Source: Rhodosorus marinus
Lineage: Eukaryota; Rhodophyta; Stylonematophyceae; Stylonematales; Stylonemataceae
Direction of reading: 5' to 3'
DNA: 64,000 nucleotides
NCBI GenBank assembly: GCA_029953675.1
Contig: JAMWBK010000006.1
Span: forward strand, 434,001-498,000
Shown one piece after another: positions 11,742-23,609 of this stretch. Each line of letters starts with the position of its first letter. The first letter of the stretch is position 1. Both the position numbers and the translations under genes were made by a program. The notes under the pieces are model-generated. The model was not told the DNA's origin, made no database searches, and saw only the letters and a list, made by a program, of their open reading frames with translations.

Positions 11742-12743
11742 ACTGACGAGCTCTGCACTCGCTATCCCTTTTGATGTACAGGGATGGACGACTTTAGTTC
11801 TTAACCAGCCTCAAGGAGTTTTCCCCAGAGCTGCGGGGAAGACGAACAGGAACCAGTTGTTCGTTCAGAATAAACGAAACTTTTAATCCGGAGACCGAGA
11901 GGCAAGACCCGAACATTGGATACGGGACACCAAAGAGAGTTTCTAGTTTCCAGCGCGTGTGAGTGAGTGAGGCGTACGCAAAAGCCGCTCAAATTGATTG
12001 AAATTGGACTGAACTCCCGGGGTTTGGAATATCAGTCCTTCTCTGCTAAGCGGCGCAGTCTAGCTGTCCATATATAGCATAATTTTCGATTTATTCCTGC
12101 TTTTGCATAAAAGAAATTCCTACGTACCCCGATCAAAATATGATGAACATCCCTGAGTCAGTCAAAATTGTACTGACACTAACTCCCGTTTGTACTAACC
12201 ACGCAAAAATTGTATTAAAAATATTTTCCGGATCTCCATACCTTAGTAAATCCGTCTTAGAATTGTATTGAGTAGGATATTTTTACAACTATGAGAAGCC
12301 CCAAGAGACTTAAGGGGGAGTAGCAATGTCGAGATTCGTTAGTTATTGAATTAAAATATTTTAAAGAACTATCGTGAAGAAAACGGAACATAGAGGTAGG
12401 GGGTTGGATTTTTATTGTATTCCTCAGATATGTTTTTAACGAGTATGAAGGGTTTTTCTACTTTCAATTGGGCACCTGGTTAAGCGGTGGTGTGGAAACT
12501 TACGACATTTAGGGGAAGCTGGAAGTCATCAGGGGGGATAGGTACGGATGGAACGCTATGAGTTGCTATGGTTTTGGGCTATATGAACAATCGGGAAATA
12601 CTGAATAAGAAGCTCAGGAGGGCTAAAACAGGTGTAGTGAATTGGAATGGTGTTCTTCGAGTATTGAGGAGGAGGGGGAGGAGTTTGTGAGTTTTTGAGT
12701 TTTTGGTAGGCGATAGGAAGTGCCACGTGTTTTCGCTGGTAGT
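11742..12743. other. AT-rich spacer upstream of carrier gene
   Basis: About 1 kb of mostly AT-rich sequence. No gene, RNA or clear repeat was seen. The last 250 bp before the carrier start are G-rich on the plus strand (ggaggagggggagg near 12666-12682), as is seen upstream of several genes in this window. Confidence 0.5.
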
Positions 12744-13969
12744 ATGGCAACTATGGTGGCAAAATCTTTCAGGGAGAGTGAGAAAACAGAACCTTTGCTC
12801 ACTGCAAAGCAGGCATTGGCTGGGGCGCTAGCGGGTGCGACCACATCTTTGATTTTGCACCCGTTGGATACCGCGAAGACATTTCGTCAGACGGATCCTA
12901 AGAGGTATACGGGTGTACTGAAGACGCTCAGACTCATTGCAGCAGAACGTGGCTTCACTTCTCTTTATTGCGGACTACTTCCGGCGATGCTAGGAACGGC
13001 GCCTTCGTCTGCCGTCTATTTCTCAACATATGAGCTTTCGAAAAGAACCCTGGGGAGGCTGAACGACGAACTGGACGCAGGCATTGCCAGAGTTTCGGTC
13101 AACATGTTAGCAGCTGCGTTTGGAAACGTTACGTCAAGTGCACTGTTCGTGCCAAAGGAGGTCATGAAGCAGCGTCTGCAAGTTGGCCTTGGTGGGTCCG
13201 TTCCTGAGGTGAGTCTTTTCAGCTCTATTTTCTCGCTCTCACACTCTCCCGAATGGTCATGCGATCACGAGACGGATGCAGTATGGTTTCGTATCATGTT
13301 TATTCAGCCATATGACTGCCTTCTATTCTCCAGGCTGCAACCATTCTCTATAGGGAAGCGGGTGTTCGAGGATTCTACAGCGGCTACTTTTCAACTCTTA
13401 TGCGCAACATTCCATCAAACGCGCTCAAGTTCATGCTTTATGAGGAGATCAAGCATTTCATACTGTTTCACAGCGATTCAGCAGATCTGTCCACCAAACA
13501 GCATTTGCTCGCTGGAGGTTTAGCGGGTCTTCTTTCCAGCTTCGTCACGACTCCAATGGATGTAGGCCTTGAACCCTACAGTGCTTCTCGCAAATCTTTC
13601 AAACGGGCCGTGCTCTGAACGATGGCGATCTGTGTTTCTCTTTGCTCTTCGCAGGTGATGAAGACGAAATACGCAACTGGAAAGGCAGCTAATTTAAACA
13701 TTGCTGGGCTGGCGAGTAAAATTTTGCGAGAAGAGGGTGTACGTGGCTTATTTGTGGGGCTTAGACCTCGGCTCATGTGGTCTGCTCTGTTTGCTTCGAT
13801 TGGCTTAACATGCTACGAGACTTTCAAGAAACTGCTAACCGGAGATCAGTCGCGCTGGACGGTCAAGCGAATTACTCGAACACCAGCTTCTCGAAAATGC
13901 GCGTTTCAGCCGCAAGTTGTACCAGTCAACGCCAAGTTTTGTCTCGCAAGAAAGTGCGTCATCGAATAA
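12744..13969 (+). CDS. Mitochondrial carrier family (SLC25) transporter, SAM-carrier/mitoferrin-like
   Basis: This is a six-helix inner-membrane carrier. Exons are 12744-13208, 13334-13561 and 13655-13969 (335 residues), all phase 0 with gt-ag introns. The three tandem carrier repeats each show the PxD/Ex2K signature: HPLDTAKTFRQ in repeat 1, VPKEVMKQRLQV in repeat 2 and TPMDVMKTKYATG in repeat 3. The second-half motifs are GLLPAMLGTAPSSAVYF, GYFSTLMRNIPSNALKF and GLRPRLMWSALFASIG. The VPKEVMKQR of repeat 2 resembles the S-adenosylmethionine carrier (SLC25A26), and the overall pattern also fits mitoferrins. The substrate cannot be fixed by eye. About 40 basic residues follow the last helix. 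A plastid-envelope location is possible for SAM carriers of this type. Confidence 0.85.
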
Positions 13970-14385
13970 GCTTTCGCGAAGGAGACGTCTCAACTCTGTG
14001 GGAACGCTAGTCCGCGTCCTACTAACATCGAACAGCAACGATTTCAAGTGCTACTTTAGATCTCTCGACGGGCCAGTGCGAACCTGTCGACAGAGGCAAA
14101 CCTGTATCAAATATTCCCGTTGCCCATTGTGTACAGAGGATAATATTCTTTTTAAGTGGAGATTCATAATGGCCTCGACGCCAAGTAAAAATTATGAAGA
14201 AGTTTTACAATGGCATCATGCATCTTGGTCCACACACAAACTTTGCGAGGTACTCGTTGAATGGAAGTTTTTTTTTGTGTCTACTCAAGTTGCAACGGGC
14301 AGCAGCTTCCCGTTGCAGTTAAAAGTTCACCACAGGTAACCACAAGTGACATCCCTGCCTAGCAAGACCCGGAGTTCGTAGTAAA

Positions 14386-14682
14386 TTGAATTCGACGTCG
14401 TGGAACGAGTCGCTCTACCCACTGCCAAATCTGGTTGTGGGGGAGGACTATGGATTTGTTCCCACATCCGTTACCAGGGATGCATTGATCCATAAATGTT
14501 TGCAATCCCCCGAACTTAGCCGTACGGAAAGAATCACTCGTATCTGCTCGAGCGCAGGACGACTGGGAGAAAACGAAGGCTCGCGTTCCTCTTTGCAAGA
14601 ATCGATGCACCGGGCTGAGGAATTTCTCCTCAACATTCAACGAGGTGACATGGAAGGCAAGGATCCAAGATCTACAAAATAG
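14386..14682 (+). CDS. Small open frame, unassigned
   Basis: A 98-codon frame begins MNSTSWNESLYPLPNLVVGE and ends with a charged segment (ESMHRAEEFLLNIQRGDMEG). A 119-codon frame lies on the opposite strand over the same bases. The plus frame has the more protein-like composition, but it has no family, no splice context and no homology that I can name. Confidence 0.2.
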   Translation: MNSTSWNESLYPLPNLVVGEDYGFVPTSVTRDALIHKCLQSPELSRTERITRICSSAGRLGENEGSRSSLQESMHRAEEFLLNIQRGDMEGKDPRSTK

Positions 14683-14969
14683 CGAAGCTGAGCAATGTCC
14701 ACTACAACAACGAAACATGGTAGTTGGACCCGGATCGCGAAGCTAACAAGTTACCGTCCGAGACTTACCATTCTTAACAAGGAACTATACATCGGGTTGC
14801 CACGCACAACGAGTGCAAAAAATGCCTGGCCGGAACGCCGAAAATAAGAGCAAAGCCCACCCGTTTGGACAGTGACAGTTGCCAAATGTTCGCTGTTCAT
14901 GGCCAACACGGCCGACGACGAGACATGGTTCTCAACGAAGCCAGCCCCCCCACATTTGATTGAATACAA

Positions 14970-16281
14970 TCAACTAGAAGAAAACCGTCAACACCCGAAA
15001 AGGAGAAACAGTTGTACTTGCGTGTACTCGTAGAGAAAGACTCCTCCAATGAGCGACAATCGTCTTATTCAGTCATTCACTATTGGACACAGTTTTGAAT
15101 AAATAACGAATCAAGTCTCATCAATCTCCACCCACTGACAACGACGGTTCGTAGTCCGAGGGATCGGAGGACGGCATAAAGATGCTTAGAGGCCTTATTT
15201 AATTTCTGAATACAAGTATTTTCTGTTTCCAGGGCCCTACGTTTGGTCGTAGTGGAGAAACCGGTATCCCCTTTTTGTACGCTAATTCACAAGAGTTCTA
15301 TCCATTCACATGTAAGAAATCTCTCGACGGCAGTGATCGCAGAATTATCATCTAAAATACTGCTATATTAACATAGAATGTGTGAAATAATATGCAGTCT
15401 AATCTATCTGTTGCTCATCTGAGGATTTCATCATCAAACAAAAAGCTTCCACGCGTCGACGGATCCAACCACACAACCAGCCCCCCCCCCTTTCTACCTG
15501 TAACATCTACCTCACCAAGTCCACCTGTTTCCCACCCCCTCAGAAACAAAACGTCCAAACGCTTGCTTTGACTATAAAAAAACCATAATACAAAATCCAC
15601 CCACCGTACAAATTTTTCATCTCGCCCTGGTCAACTCCTTTGGATCAAGCACATCAAAACATAACTGAAAAACAAAAATATCTCCTTCACTTTTATTTCT
15701 AAAAAACAATATTCGCTAACCCCCCTCCGTCCCCGCAATCCTCAAGATCAGCCAAACCCATCCAAAACCGCTTATGCAAAACTCAAAAACGTAAAAAGGC
15801 GAAACCTGTCAAGAACCATTCTCCGCATTTTACCCCCCCTATGCGCCTTGGGTATACTTTTAGAGTATACCTTAAATTGTAGGGTATTGCCACCGGGTTT
15901 AGAAATAATGTAAAAAAAAAAGCTAGTACCCGTCTAAGTTTTTCCGAAGATTCGCAATATCTGAGGGAATCCAGGGGCCCCACGTCGATGTCGTAAGGAC
16001 GCGTGGGATTGTTTCATTTGATTATCGGATTTGAGTAGATTGAATTTTGCTGTTTTAGGGATTGAATACGGGATCGGGTGGAGATGGTTTGTACATCAGA
16101 TGGGATGGGTGGGTTTGGAAGAGGTCGGATAGTAAAATTTTGGGTTTTTGTGGGGGATTTTTTTTTTTTGACGGGTGTGATTTCGTGTTCAGTCGCGTGT
16201 AATTTTTTTGGTTTGTTTTGGGAACTCTGGTTTTTGGATTTTTGCGGTAGGGGGTGCGTATGTTGGTGTTTTTTTTTGGTG
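14970..16281. other. Spacer and upstream region of transketolase
   Basis: No supportable gene. It contains a C-run (15481-15491), several poly-A/T tracts, and a T/G-rich stretch from about 16130 to 16280 on the plus strand that probably belongs to the transketolase promoter. Confidence 0.5.
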
Positions 16282-16288
16282 TATAAAG
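16282..16288 (+). promoter_or_regulatory. Possible TATA box of transketolase gene
   Basis: The sequence tataaag sits about 155 bp upstream of the transketolase ATG, just after a T-run. The position would fit a TATA box with a 5' leader of about 120 nt. There is no direct evidence of a transcription start. Confidence 0.3.
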
Positions 16289-16437
16289 GTTGTCTGTTTG
16301 TTGAAGTATGGAAGATCGCGTGACCTATTGAGTGGCGGCTAGGGGGAGGGTTTGGAGGAAGTCAAACTGGGTTGGTAGGTGGGGGAATATAGTTTTGTTA
16401 ACCTGTTGAAAGAGAGTGCTTCTGTGTTTGTGGAAGG

Positions 16438-18775
16438 ATGGATTCTGCTTTTGTACCGACGACTTCTTTCGTGCGTTCTCAGCGCAGCAGTGCGATCTCC
16501 GGCAACAGGAGCGGCTTTTTGGCGCCTGCGGTTGGCAGAGTTGCCAGGCCGGTTCACTCCAACGTGGTGAAGATGGTTGCTCCCGCGGCTGACGGGAAGC
16601 TGGCGCAGACCGGTGACGAGCTCGCCGACAAGTGCATCAACTCGATCAGGTTCCTCGGGATTGACGCCGTCGAGAAGGCCAAGTCCGGACATCCTGGTAT
16701 GGTTATGGGCCTGGCTCCGACCGCCTACGTCCTGTATGATAAGATCATGAAGTTCAACCCCAAGAACCCGAAATTCTTCAACAGGGATCGGTTTGTTCTG
16801 TCGGCTGGACACGGCTCCATGCTTCAGTATGCTCTCATGCATCTTTACGGATACAACTCGGTTTCGCTGGATGATATCAAGCAGTTCCGTCAGCTTGGAT
16901 CTGTCACCCCTGGCCATCCGGAGAACTTTGAGACTGAAGGAATTGAGGTCACCACTGGTCCGCTCGGACAGGGTATCTGCAATGCCGTCGGTCTTGCAGC
17001 CGCGGAGGCTCACCTTGCCGCCACCTACAACAAGCCCGACGCTAAGATCGTTGATCACTATACCTTTGCGATCATGGGTGACGGATGCAACATGGAGGGT
17101 ATCTCTGGTGAGGCGTGCTCGCTTGCGGGCCACTGGGGGCTCGGCAAGCTTATTGCCATCTACGATGACAACCACATTTCCATCGACGGAAGCACTGATA
17201 TTGCCTTCACTGAGGACGTTGGCAAGCGCTTCGAGGCCTACGGCTGGGAGGTGATCAATGTTGTGAACGGAAACACCGATCTGGGTGCAATTGAGGCTGC
17301 TATTGAGCAGGCCAAGAAGACCACTGACAAGCCCACCATGATCAAGGTCACGACTATCATCGGATATGGCTCCCCGAACAAGGCTGACTCGTACGCTGTT
17401 CACGGTGCTGCTCTTGGAGCGGACGAAGTGACCGCCACCAGAGAGAGCCTTGACTGGGACTATCCGGAGTTTGTCGTTCCGGATGAGGCTCAGGAGCAGT
17501 TCGCGAAGAAGACTCCTGAGGGAGCTGCGATTGAGGAGGAGTGGAACGCAAGCTTTGAGGCGTACAAGGAGAAGTACCCTGAGCTCGGTGCTCAGTTCGA
17601 GTCCGTTGTGTTGAAGAACGAGTTGGGCTCTGAATGGGAACCTGCTCTCAAGAAGATGGGAGAGGAAACGCCCAAGGCTGCTACCCGCCAACTGTCGAAC
17701 ATTGCATTGAACACTATTGCACCAGTTGTTCCGAGTTTGATTGGTGGATCTGCAGATCTTGCCTCGTCCAACCTGACGATCATGAAGGGATACGGAGACT
17801 TCCAGAAGGCTACACCGGAGAACAGGAACTTGAGGTTCGGAGTGCGTGAGCACGCCATGGGAGCCATCTGCAACGGCATCGGTCTTCACGGCTCAGGCTT
17901 CATCCCGTACTGCGCAACATTCTTCATCTTCACTGACTACATGCGTGCAGCCATGCGTATGTCTGCCCTGTCCCAGTGTGGTGTAATCTACGTTATGACT
18001 CACGATTCCGTTTTCCTTGGAGAGGATGGGCCTACCCATCAGCCGATTGAGCACCTCGCGTCTTTCCGGGCCATGCCTAACATGAACATGTACCGACCAT
18101 GCGACCCGACTGAGGTAGGCGGATGATGACGTTCACACTGTATGACTTCTTGAAACTGAATCAGAACTTTCCATTCGCTTCATTCAGGTTGCTGCCGCGT
18201 ATGCAGTTGGTGTCGAGTCGAGGACGACCCCGACGACTATCGCGTTGACCCGCCAGGCCACCGCCAAGTACCCGGAAGCGAGCTTTGAGGGTGCCAAGAA
18301 GGGCGGCTACGTGCTGACTGACAATACTCCAGAGGGAGAAACCCCGGACATGATCTTGATGGGAACTGGATCTGAGCTGCCTCTCTGCTATGACGCCGCC
18401 GAGGCAGTTCGGGAGAGTGGAAAGAACGTGAGAGTCGTCTCTCTTCCATGCTGGGAGAAGTAAGTTTTCAATCCTTCCCAATTCGCTTCGCTGAGGAGGA
18501 CGTCATGTGCTGAGAAACGTTGTGAAAATACTTTTTTTTGCTGTATCTTCAGATTCCTTGAGCAGGACGCCGAGTACCAAGAGTCCGTGCTCCCGGCTGC
18601 GGTGCCGATGAGCAAGAGGCTTGCTGTTGAGGCTGGGTCTCCGTTCGGCTGGGGAACGTTCGCCGGCAATACGATCACCATTGACAGGTTCGGAATCTCC
18701 GCTCCAGGCAACGACATCGCGAACTACTTTGGCTTCACAGTTGAGAATGTCACCGAGACTGCCATGAAGTTGTAA
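16438..18775 (+). CDS. Transketolase, plastid-targeted
   Basis: This thiamine-diphosphate enzyme moves two-carbon ketol units in the Calvin cycle and pentose phosphate pathway. Exons are 16438-18114, 18188-18459 and 18553-18775, giving 723 residues. Landmarks: [15 protein letters not shown], the [15 protein letters not shown] loop, the ThDP/Mg motif GDGCNMEG with [15 protein letters not shown], and in the pyrimidine domain [13 protein letters not shown] and [14 protein letters not shown] with the catalytic Glu in REH. The C-terminal domain ends near [17 protein letters not shown]. The first 45 residues ([20 protein letters not shown], then Arg/Ser/Gly-rich) look like a plastid transit peptide with Phe at position 5, typical of red algae. 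The coding sequence is more GC-rich than its flanks and uses C/G-ending codons, consistent with high expression. The first intron keeps phase 0 ([11 protein letters not shown]). Confidence 0.95.
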
Positions 18776-18968
18776 TAAACTCGTACAATCAGTAATTTTC
18801 CCTTAACTCAAAATTCTTGCTTCCTACCAAGAACTCGCTCGCCCGTCAACATCGGTAGCCCCACATACTGTTGGACATCTCCCCGTGGACATGAAAGAGA
18901 GTCCTTGTCCTTCTTGACTGTCCCTGATACTCGAACTCCGCATCACTGACGCTCAGTCTACCTCCTGC

Positions 18969-19299
18969 TCAGTCGTCATCGAGCCAAATCTGAAAATCGA
19001 CAAATTGGCTTTCTGACCACAGCTGCCTCCGCACCTCGTCCAGTAGCTGACCAAGTTGGCCTCCCAGGGGTTCCAGGCAATCTAGTGGAACGAGCTTCTC
19101 CGTACCGCCCAAACTGTCTGCAGGTTCCCTATGCAATGTCCAAATCATTTATGCTTTTCTACTGGGTTTGTTCGCAGATTGCAATCAACTCAGCTAGGAT
19201 AGATGAAGCAATCCGAGTGTCCAAGGCGTCAGCAAACTCCGCGGTCAGCAGATCCGATCTCGGAACGTCAGACCTCAGAGCACGCGCTGTGAAAGGCAT
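18969..19299 (-). CDS. Small unidentified protein
   Basis: Two exons, 19190-19299 and 18969-19128, join in phase 2 across a 61-nt intron. They give 89 residues from the first in-frame ATG (MPFTARALRSDVPRSDLLTA, then FADALDTRIASSILAE). The second exon is Leu-rich and acidic (PLDCLEPLGGQLGQLLDEVR) and ends in WLDDD. The frame stays open 14 codons upstream of the ATG (SIVFRGDGTIGL), so a 5' exon is possible. No family was recognised. It lies in the 800-bp gap between transketolase and the lactone dehydrogenase, and its upstream side faces the latter's promoter. Confidence 0.45.
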
Positions 19300-19585
19300 G
19301 AGACCGATCGTTCCATCCCCGCGAAAGACGATGCTGGCAGTTCAGGAGCTCATGGTTCATCTCTGTCTCAGTCCGATTGGTGTGCTGCCTTGACTTCAAA
19401 GGCGTGTATATATCCAGAAGACTGTGGTGAGGGGGAAGCGGTGGTGTCGTATAGGTTTGTGAGTTCAGTCGGAAGTTGTACTGAGTAGAGGATGACTGAT
19501 CAGAACCAGCTGAGCGAGTAGACTACGGGCCAGGTTTCGTTTCGGCTGCAAATCCGAGCAGTGGGAAAAGTATTGTGGAAGAAGG

Positions 19586-21753
19586 ATGAGGACAGTTCGG
19601 CGTCTAGTTGGGCCGGTTGTGGCCGTTTCTGGCGCAGCGATCGCCGCTGGTCGATTCAGGCGTGTTGGGTATATGGATGAAACGCCATTGGCATCGTTTG
19701 AGAAGGATGTGGAACTAATAAACTGGTCGAGTACTCACGAGTTGAGTACGAAAAGTCTGTACCAACCAGAGTCTACTGAGGAACTGGTGAATACTCTCAA
19801 ACAGTGCCAAGAAGATGGGCTGAGAATACGTCCCATGGGATCCGGGTTAAGTCCGAATGGAATTGGTTTCGATCAAGAAGGAACCGTGAGTATGGGGTTA
19901 CTGGATAACGTACGGGTCTTCAAGCAAACGGATCCAAAATATTGTTTGTCCATTTTCTTGAAGCTTATTCGTTTGCTCACTTGATCTACAGATACTATCG
20001 GTCAACAAGGAGAAGAAGACAGTCAGAGTGCAAGCAGGGGTAAAAGTCAGCCAACTAGTTGAGTTTCTGAGACCCTATAACCTCACTCTGCAGAACTATG
20101 CATCAATTGCAGAGCAACAGATTGGAGGGTAAGTTGTTTTCTCAGCACTTTGCGCGAATGCTTAGCGTTTGACAGGAACTGTAACGCTGAATCGTGCAGA
20201 CTGTCTCATCTTTCCGTCACAGATTTGTACAAGTTGGAGCACATGGAACTGGCATGGATATCCCACCCGTTGACATGCAGGTCCTCTCGATGAAGGTTCT
20301 AACCCCAGGGCTTGGCATGATCGAACTGAACGAGGAGAAAAACCCAATTCTATTTAAACTCGCACGCGTTGCCCTGGGATCACTCGGTGTTATGGTCGAA
20401 GCCACTATTCAGTGTGTTGATGCTCATCTTTTAAAGGAACATACTTTCGTTTCCACTGCGGAACAGGTTAGATTGGCCCAACCCACTACTTCTGTTAGTT
20501 CTTCTTGGTTTTCAAACAGAGCGGTATTGTTTACTTCTCTTGTCGTCTAGATCCGCGCCAATCATGATGAATGGTTAAGGTCTCATCAACACCTTCGGTA
20601 CATGTGGATTCCGTACTCGGAGTCTGTCATTGTTGTGTGGTCTGATCCCGCAGGAGCGGATGAAGCAGTGGGAGAGTCGACTGTCTTCTCCGAAGAGGAG
20701 GCCCTTGCTGCGCCGAGGGCGTTGCTTCGTTCAGCCCGTCCTGAGATCGAAGATGAGCAGCTCAAAGAATTGTCTTTTACTCAGATCAGGGATGAGCTTA
20801 TTCATCACAAGCCCTTGGACGCGGAGCACATTCGAGAGGTAGTGAATATTCTGTCTTGCTGGGCATTTTCATGCAGACCTGCTCAAAGATGCGCTTCTGT
20901 TCTGGTTGCAAATAGGTGAACCAGGCAGAAGCGGAGTACTGGAGGAAGAAGGAAGGAGTGAGGGTGGACTGGAGCGATAGAATCTTGGGATTCGATTGCG
21001 GTGGGCAGCAGTGGGTGTCTGAGGTAAGCATCCTCAGCTTTGTTCAGATCGCAATGAAGGACATTGCAGTCGGAGCTCAGTATTGTGTCCTTTTGTGCAG
21101 GTTGCTTTCCCATGCGGGAGCAAGGAGAAGCCATCCACTTCAGACCTGGATTTTATCGATGATGTGAAAAAGATCATTGAAGAGGAGAAGATTCCGGCTC
21201 CAGCACCAATTGAACAGCGATGGACATCAGCGTCTAGTAGCTATCTAAGCCCGGTTTGGTGAGCTCTTGCATCTGCTTCGGTGTATCCCGTTCGGATACG
21301 GTCGCTAAGCGTTTCTGGTCATTTTTATTCTGGGATTTATAGGAGCAGTGATTTGGAAAGCGTCTTCTCCTGGGTGGGAATCATCATGTACCTCCCGCCG
21401 GCTGGTGAAGTGGGCGACGAAGAGAGGGGTAGGATTACTGAAGCATTTCAGGGATATCAACAAAAGCTCGAGACTGAACTATGGGAAAGGTACTTTTGGT
21501 TCTCGTGCGAAACATTACGACACGTTCAAGCAAAATATCCGAGCTGAACCCCTTCTCCCTCCCAAAAACCAAACCCAGGTACGGCGCCTTCGAGCACTGG
21601 GCCAAGATCGAGGCCACATCCCCGCTTCTAAAACAGAAAAAGGAACGAATTCAGAGAAGACTACCTATGGTAATGTACGAATCCACAAGGAAACTCCTCG
21701 ATCCCCAACACATTCTGTCAAACAACGCCATCGAAGCGATCCTCTCCGACTGA
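19586..21753 (+). CDS. GLDH: L-galactono-1,4-lactone dehydrogenase, mitochondrial
   Basis: This is the last enzyme of the plant-type ascorbate pathway: a flavoprotein of the VAO family in the inner mitochondrial membrane that passes electrons to cytochrome c. There are eight exons: 19586-19909, 19992-20128, 20223-20466, 20551-20838, 20916-21023, 21101-21258, 21343-21489 and 21579-21753, all in phase, giving 526 residues. Landmarks: RIRPMGSGLSPNGIGF and YNLTLQNYASIAEQQIGG, then VQVGAHGTG in the FAD domain; YMWIPYSESVIVVW, ILGFDCGGQQWVSE and APAPIEQRWT in the substrate domain; and FEHWAKIE with DPQHILSNNAIE at the end. The E-x-R of IEQRWT corresponds to residues reported as important for lactone binding in the Arabidopsis enzyme. 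The N-terminus (MRTVRRLVGPVVAVSGAAIA) can serve as presequence and membrane anchor. Confidence 0.93.
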
Positions 21754-22268
21754 TGAGCCAACCCCCAAGCAAACTTCATTCTTAGTACGTCGTACTATGC
21801 ACTAGCCACCGAACGATTAGACGCCACCGCGAAAATATTATTGAAAATAGATACAATAAACGACAGCTGTCTGTCCTAAATATAGATAATATTTTCTAAT
21901 TAAAGATGTTTCATTGCTTTTTTGTGAATATTTTCTTAAATATGCCACTTTTTCGACCTTGATGTCAACGCTCCCTGTCGATCGCGTTGGTCTCGTTGCA
22001 GAGCATTTTGTCAAGGGCTGGGGGAAAGATGAACTGCGAGAAGGTTGGGAGTTTTCGTATGTATGGACGGCTCCTTTAGAACGATGGATCGTACGTACAA
22101 GAGAGAGAGAATTCAGATGCATTGAACTCCGCTGTTGTTCGTTCTGGGGTTTTTAACTCCTGCGGCGTTCTCGTTTTCTGTGGGATGGGTTGCTGAGTAC
22201 GAGAAAGAACTTTTTCTTTTTTTTTTGTTGGGAGAAGGGAGGAGGGGGAAGATCTCCTGGGTTGAGTT
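21754..22268. other. Short intergenic region
   Basis: About 515 bp between the lactone dehydrogenase stop and the uL24m start. It is AT-rich near 21830-21910 (probable 3' end signals) and has a T-run at 22213-22227 just upstream of the ribosomal protein gene. No gene was seen. Confidence 0.5.
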
Positions 22269-23609
22269 ATGAGGGTGACGGAGGTCCTTCTGAGGCACTT
22301 CGGTGCTCAGAAGGGGAAAATCCCGAGAAGTCGAGCGGAATGGGCTCCGAAGCCTGGGCCGAATGCGAAGCAGAGGAAGAGTCATGCGAGGTTCAGATCC
22401 TACGGCCCGAACTTGTTTGCTTCCCCAAATAAGAAGATCTCTTCTGAGATTAAGTTCAAGAGCGAGTCTTGCGTAGAGGATATTAGAAATCCACCTCGAG
22501 CGGATGATGTAAAGCATACATGGAAGGTCCTTCGAGGAGATTATGTACGTTCCAAGATCACCGAGGGCCGCTAGTTTGAGCAAGTCAGGATTACGTCAAA
22601 ATGGTCTTGGCGGATCCTCGTAGCGTCTCAAGGAAGTTTCAGGTTGCTGAAAGTGGAGTACTCCTCTTGCACGTTTTCTCAGGTCGAGGTGATAAAACTC
22701 GGAAACGACTACGGAAAACGAGGAAAGGTTATAGAAGTGCTACGAAGAAGCAATTCTGTGGTTGTCGCAAACGCTGGATTCGTGAAAGCATTCATCTTCA
22801 CACCGAGTGGTGCAACCAAGGAAGTTCTTACTGAGGGGCCTATTCACGTTTCTGACGTTATGTTGGTTTGCCCGAAGACCAAGTAAGGCTTGAAACTACA
22901 AACCGCCTTCGAAAGCCTCTCTGGACTTCTCAGGTCAGCTGCGATTGCTTTTTTTGCCAGGAAACGAACGAAGGTAGATTTCAAGTTCATCGACGGAGTG
23001 ACCAAGGTGCGAGTCGCCAAAGCATCTGGGGCCATTATTCCTAGGCCCGACATCCTCCGTGTGCGGAGAACGCCTCGGCAATGTAAGCATGTTCCAAAAG
23101 CATTCGTATAGCGATAACCCTTTCTTTCCTGCAATGGAAGAGGACACACGCGTAATAGGCTTCCCTAAAAAACGTTTTCATATTCGTTGACTGCAGTTGG
23201 TGAACGCGACACGTCACCGGAGCACGTCCTCAGTTTAACATATAAGGAGCCTGAAATGGTAACGAATGCGAGAAAATGGCTGAAGCAAGAGCTTGTAGAG
23301 CATCAGGAGAAAGTGTTCGCTGCTGCTGAGAAACAATTTGAAAGGCGTGGAGCGGTAGCGATGTTTGAGCAGGAAAACGCTGGTGCTGAAGCGCAGGCGG
23401 ATACTGATCAAATAGAAATGGACGAGATCGAGGAAGAGCAAAGGGAGCGTGCCAGGACGATCCAGGAGAGTAGGGTCCAGCGGCAAATGGAGCTAGACAG
23501 ATTAGATGAGTTAGAGCTGCAGAAGAGACAAGAGATGGAGAGGGCCCGCTTCATTATACCGAACCCCGAAAATCCATCAACTGAGTTGCCCGAAACGGCG
23601 GAACAATGA
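22269..23609 (+). CDS. MRPL24: Mitochondrial ribosomal protein uL24m
   Basis: A large-subunit mitoribosomal protein with a KOW motif that binds rRNA. Exons are 22269-22544, 22683-22882, 22961-23082 and 23197-23609, in phase, giving 336 residues. The KOW core is spread over exons 1-2: WKVLRGDYVEVIKLGNDYGK, then RGKVIEVLRRSNSVVVANAG. The L24 C-terminal part follows: PIHVSDVMLVCPKTKK, FKFIDGVTKVRVAKASG and IPRPDILRVRRTPRQ. The N-terminus is basic, as expected for a mitochondrial protein. The last 130 residues form a highly charged, probably coiled-coil extension (WLKQELVEHQEKVFAAAEKQ, then EEEQRERARTIQESRVQRQ) with no counterpart in bacterial L24. Assignment to mitochondria rather than plastid is based on resemblance to eukaryotic MRPL24. 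Confidence 0.85.

Noticed and set aside
16339-17889. A 516-codon open frame on the strand opposite transketolase
   Set aside because: It is a shadow of the strongly biased transketolase codons (G/C at third positions remove stops on the other strand); it has no family, no domain and no splice context.
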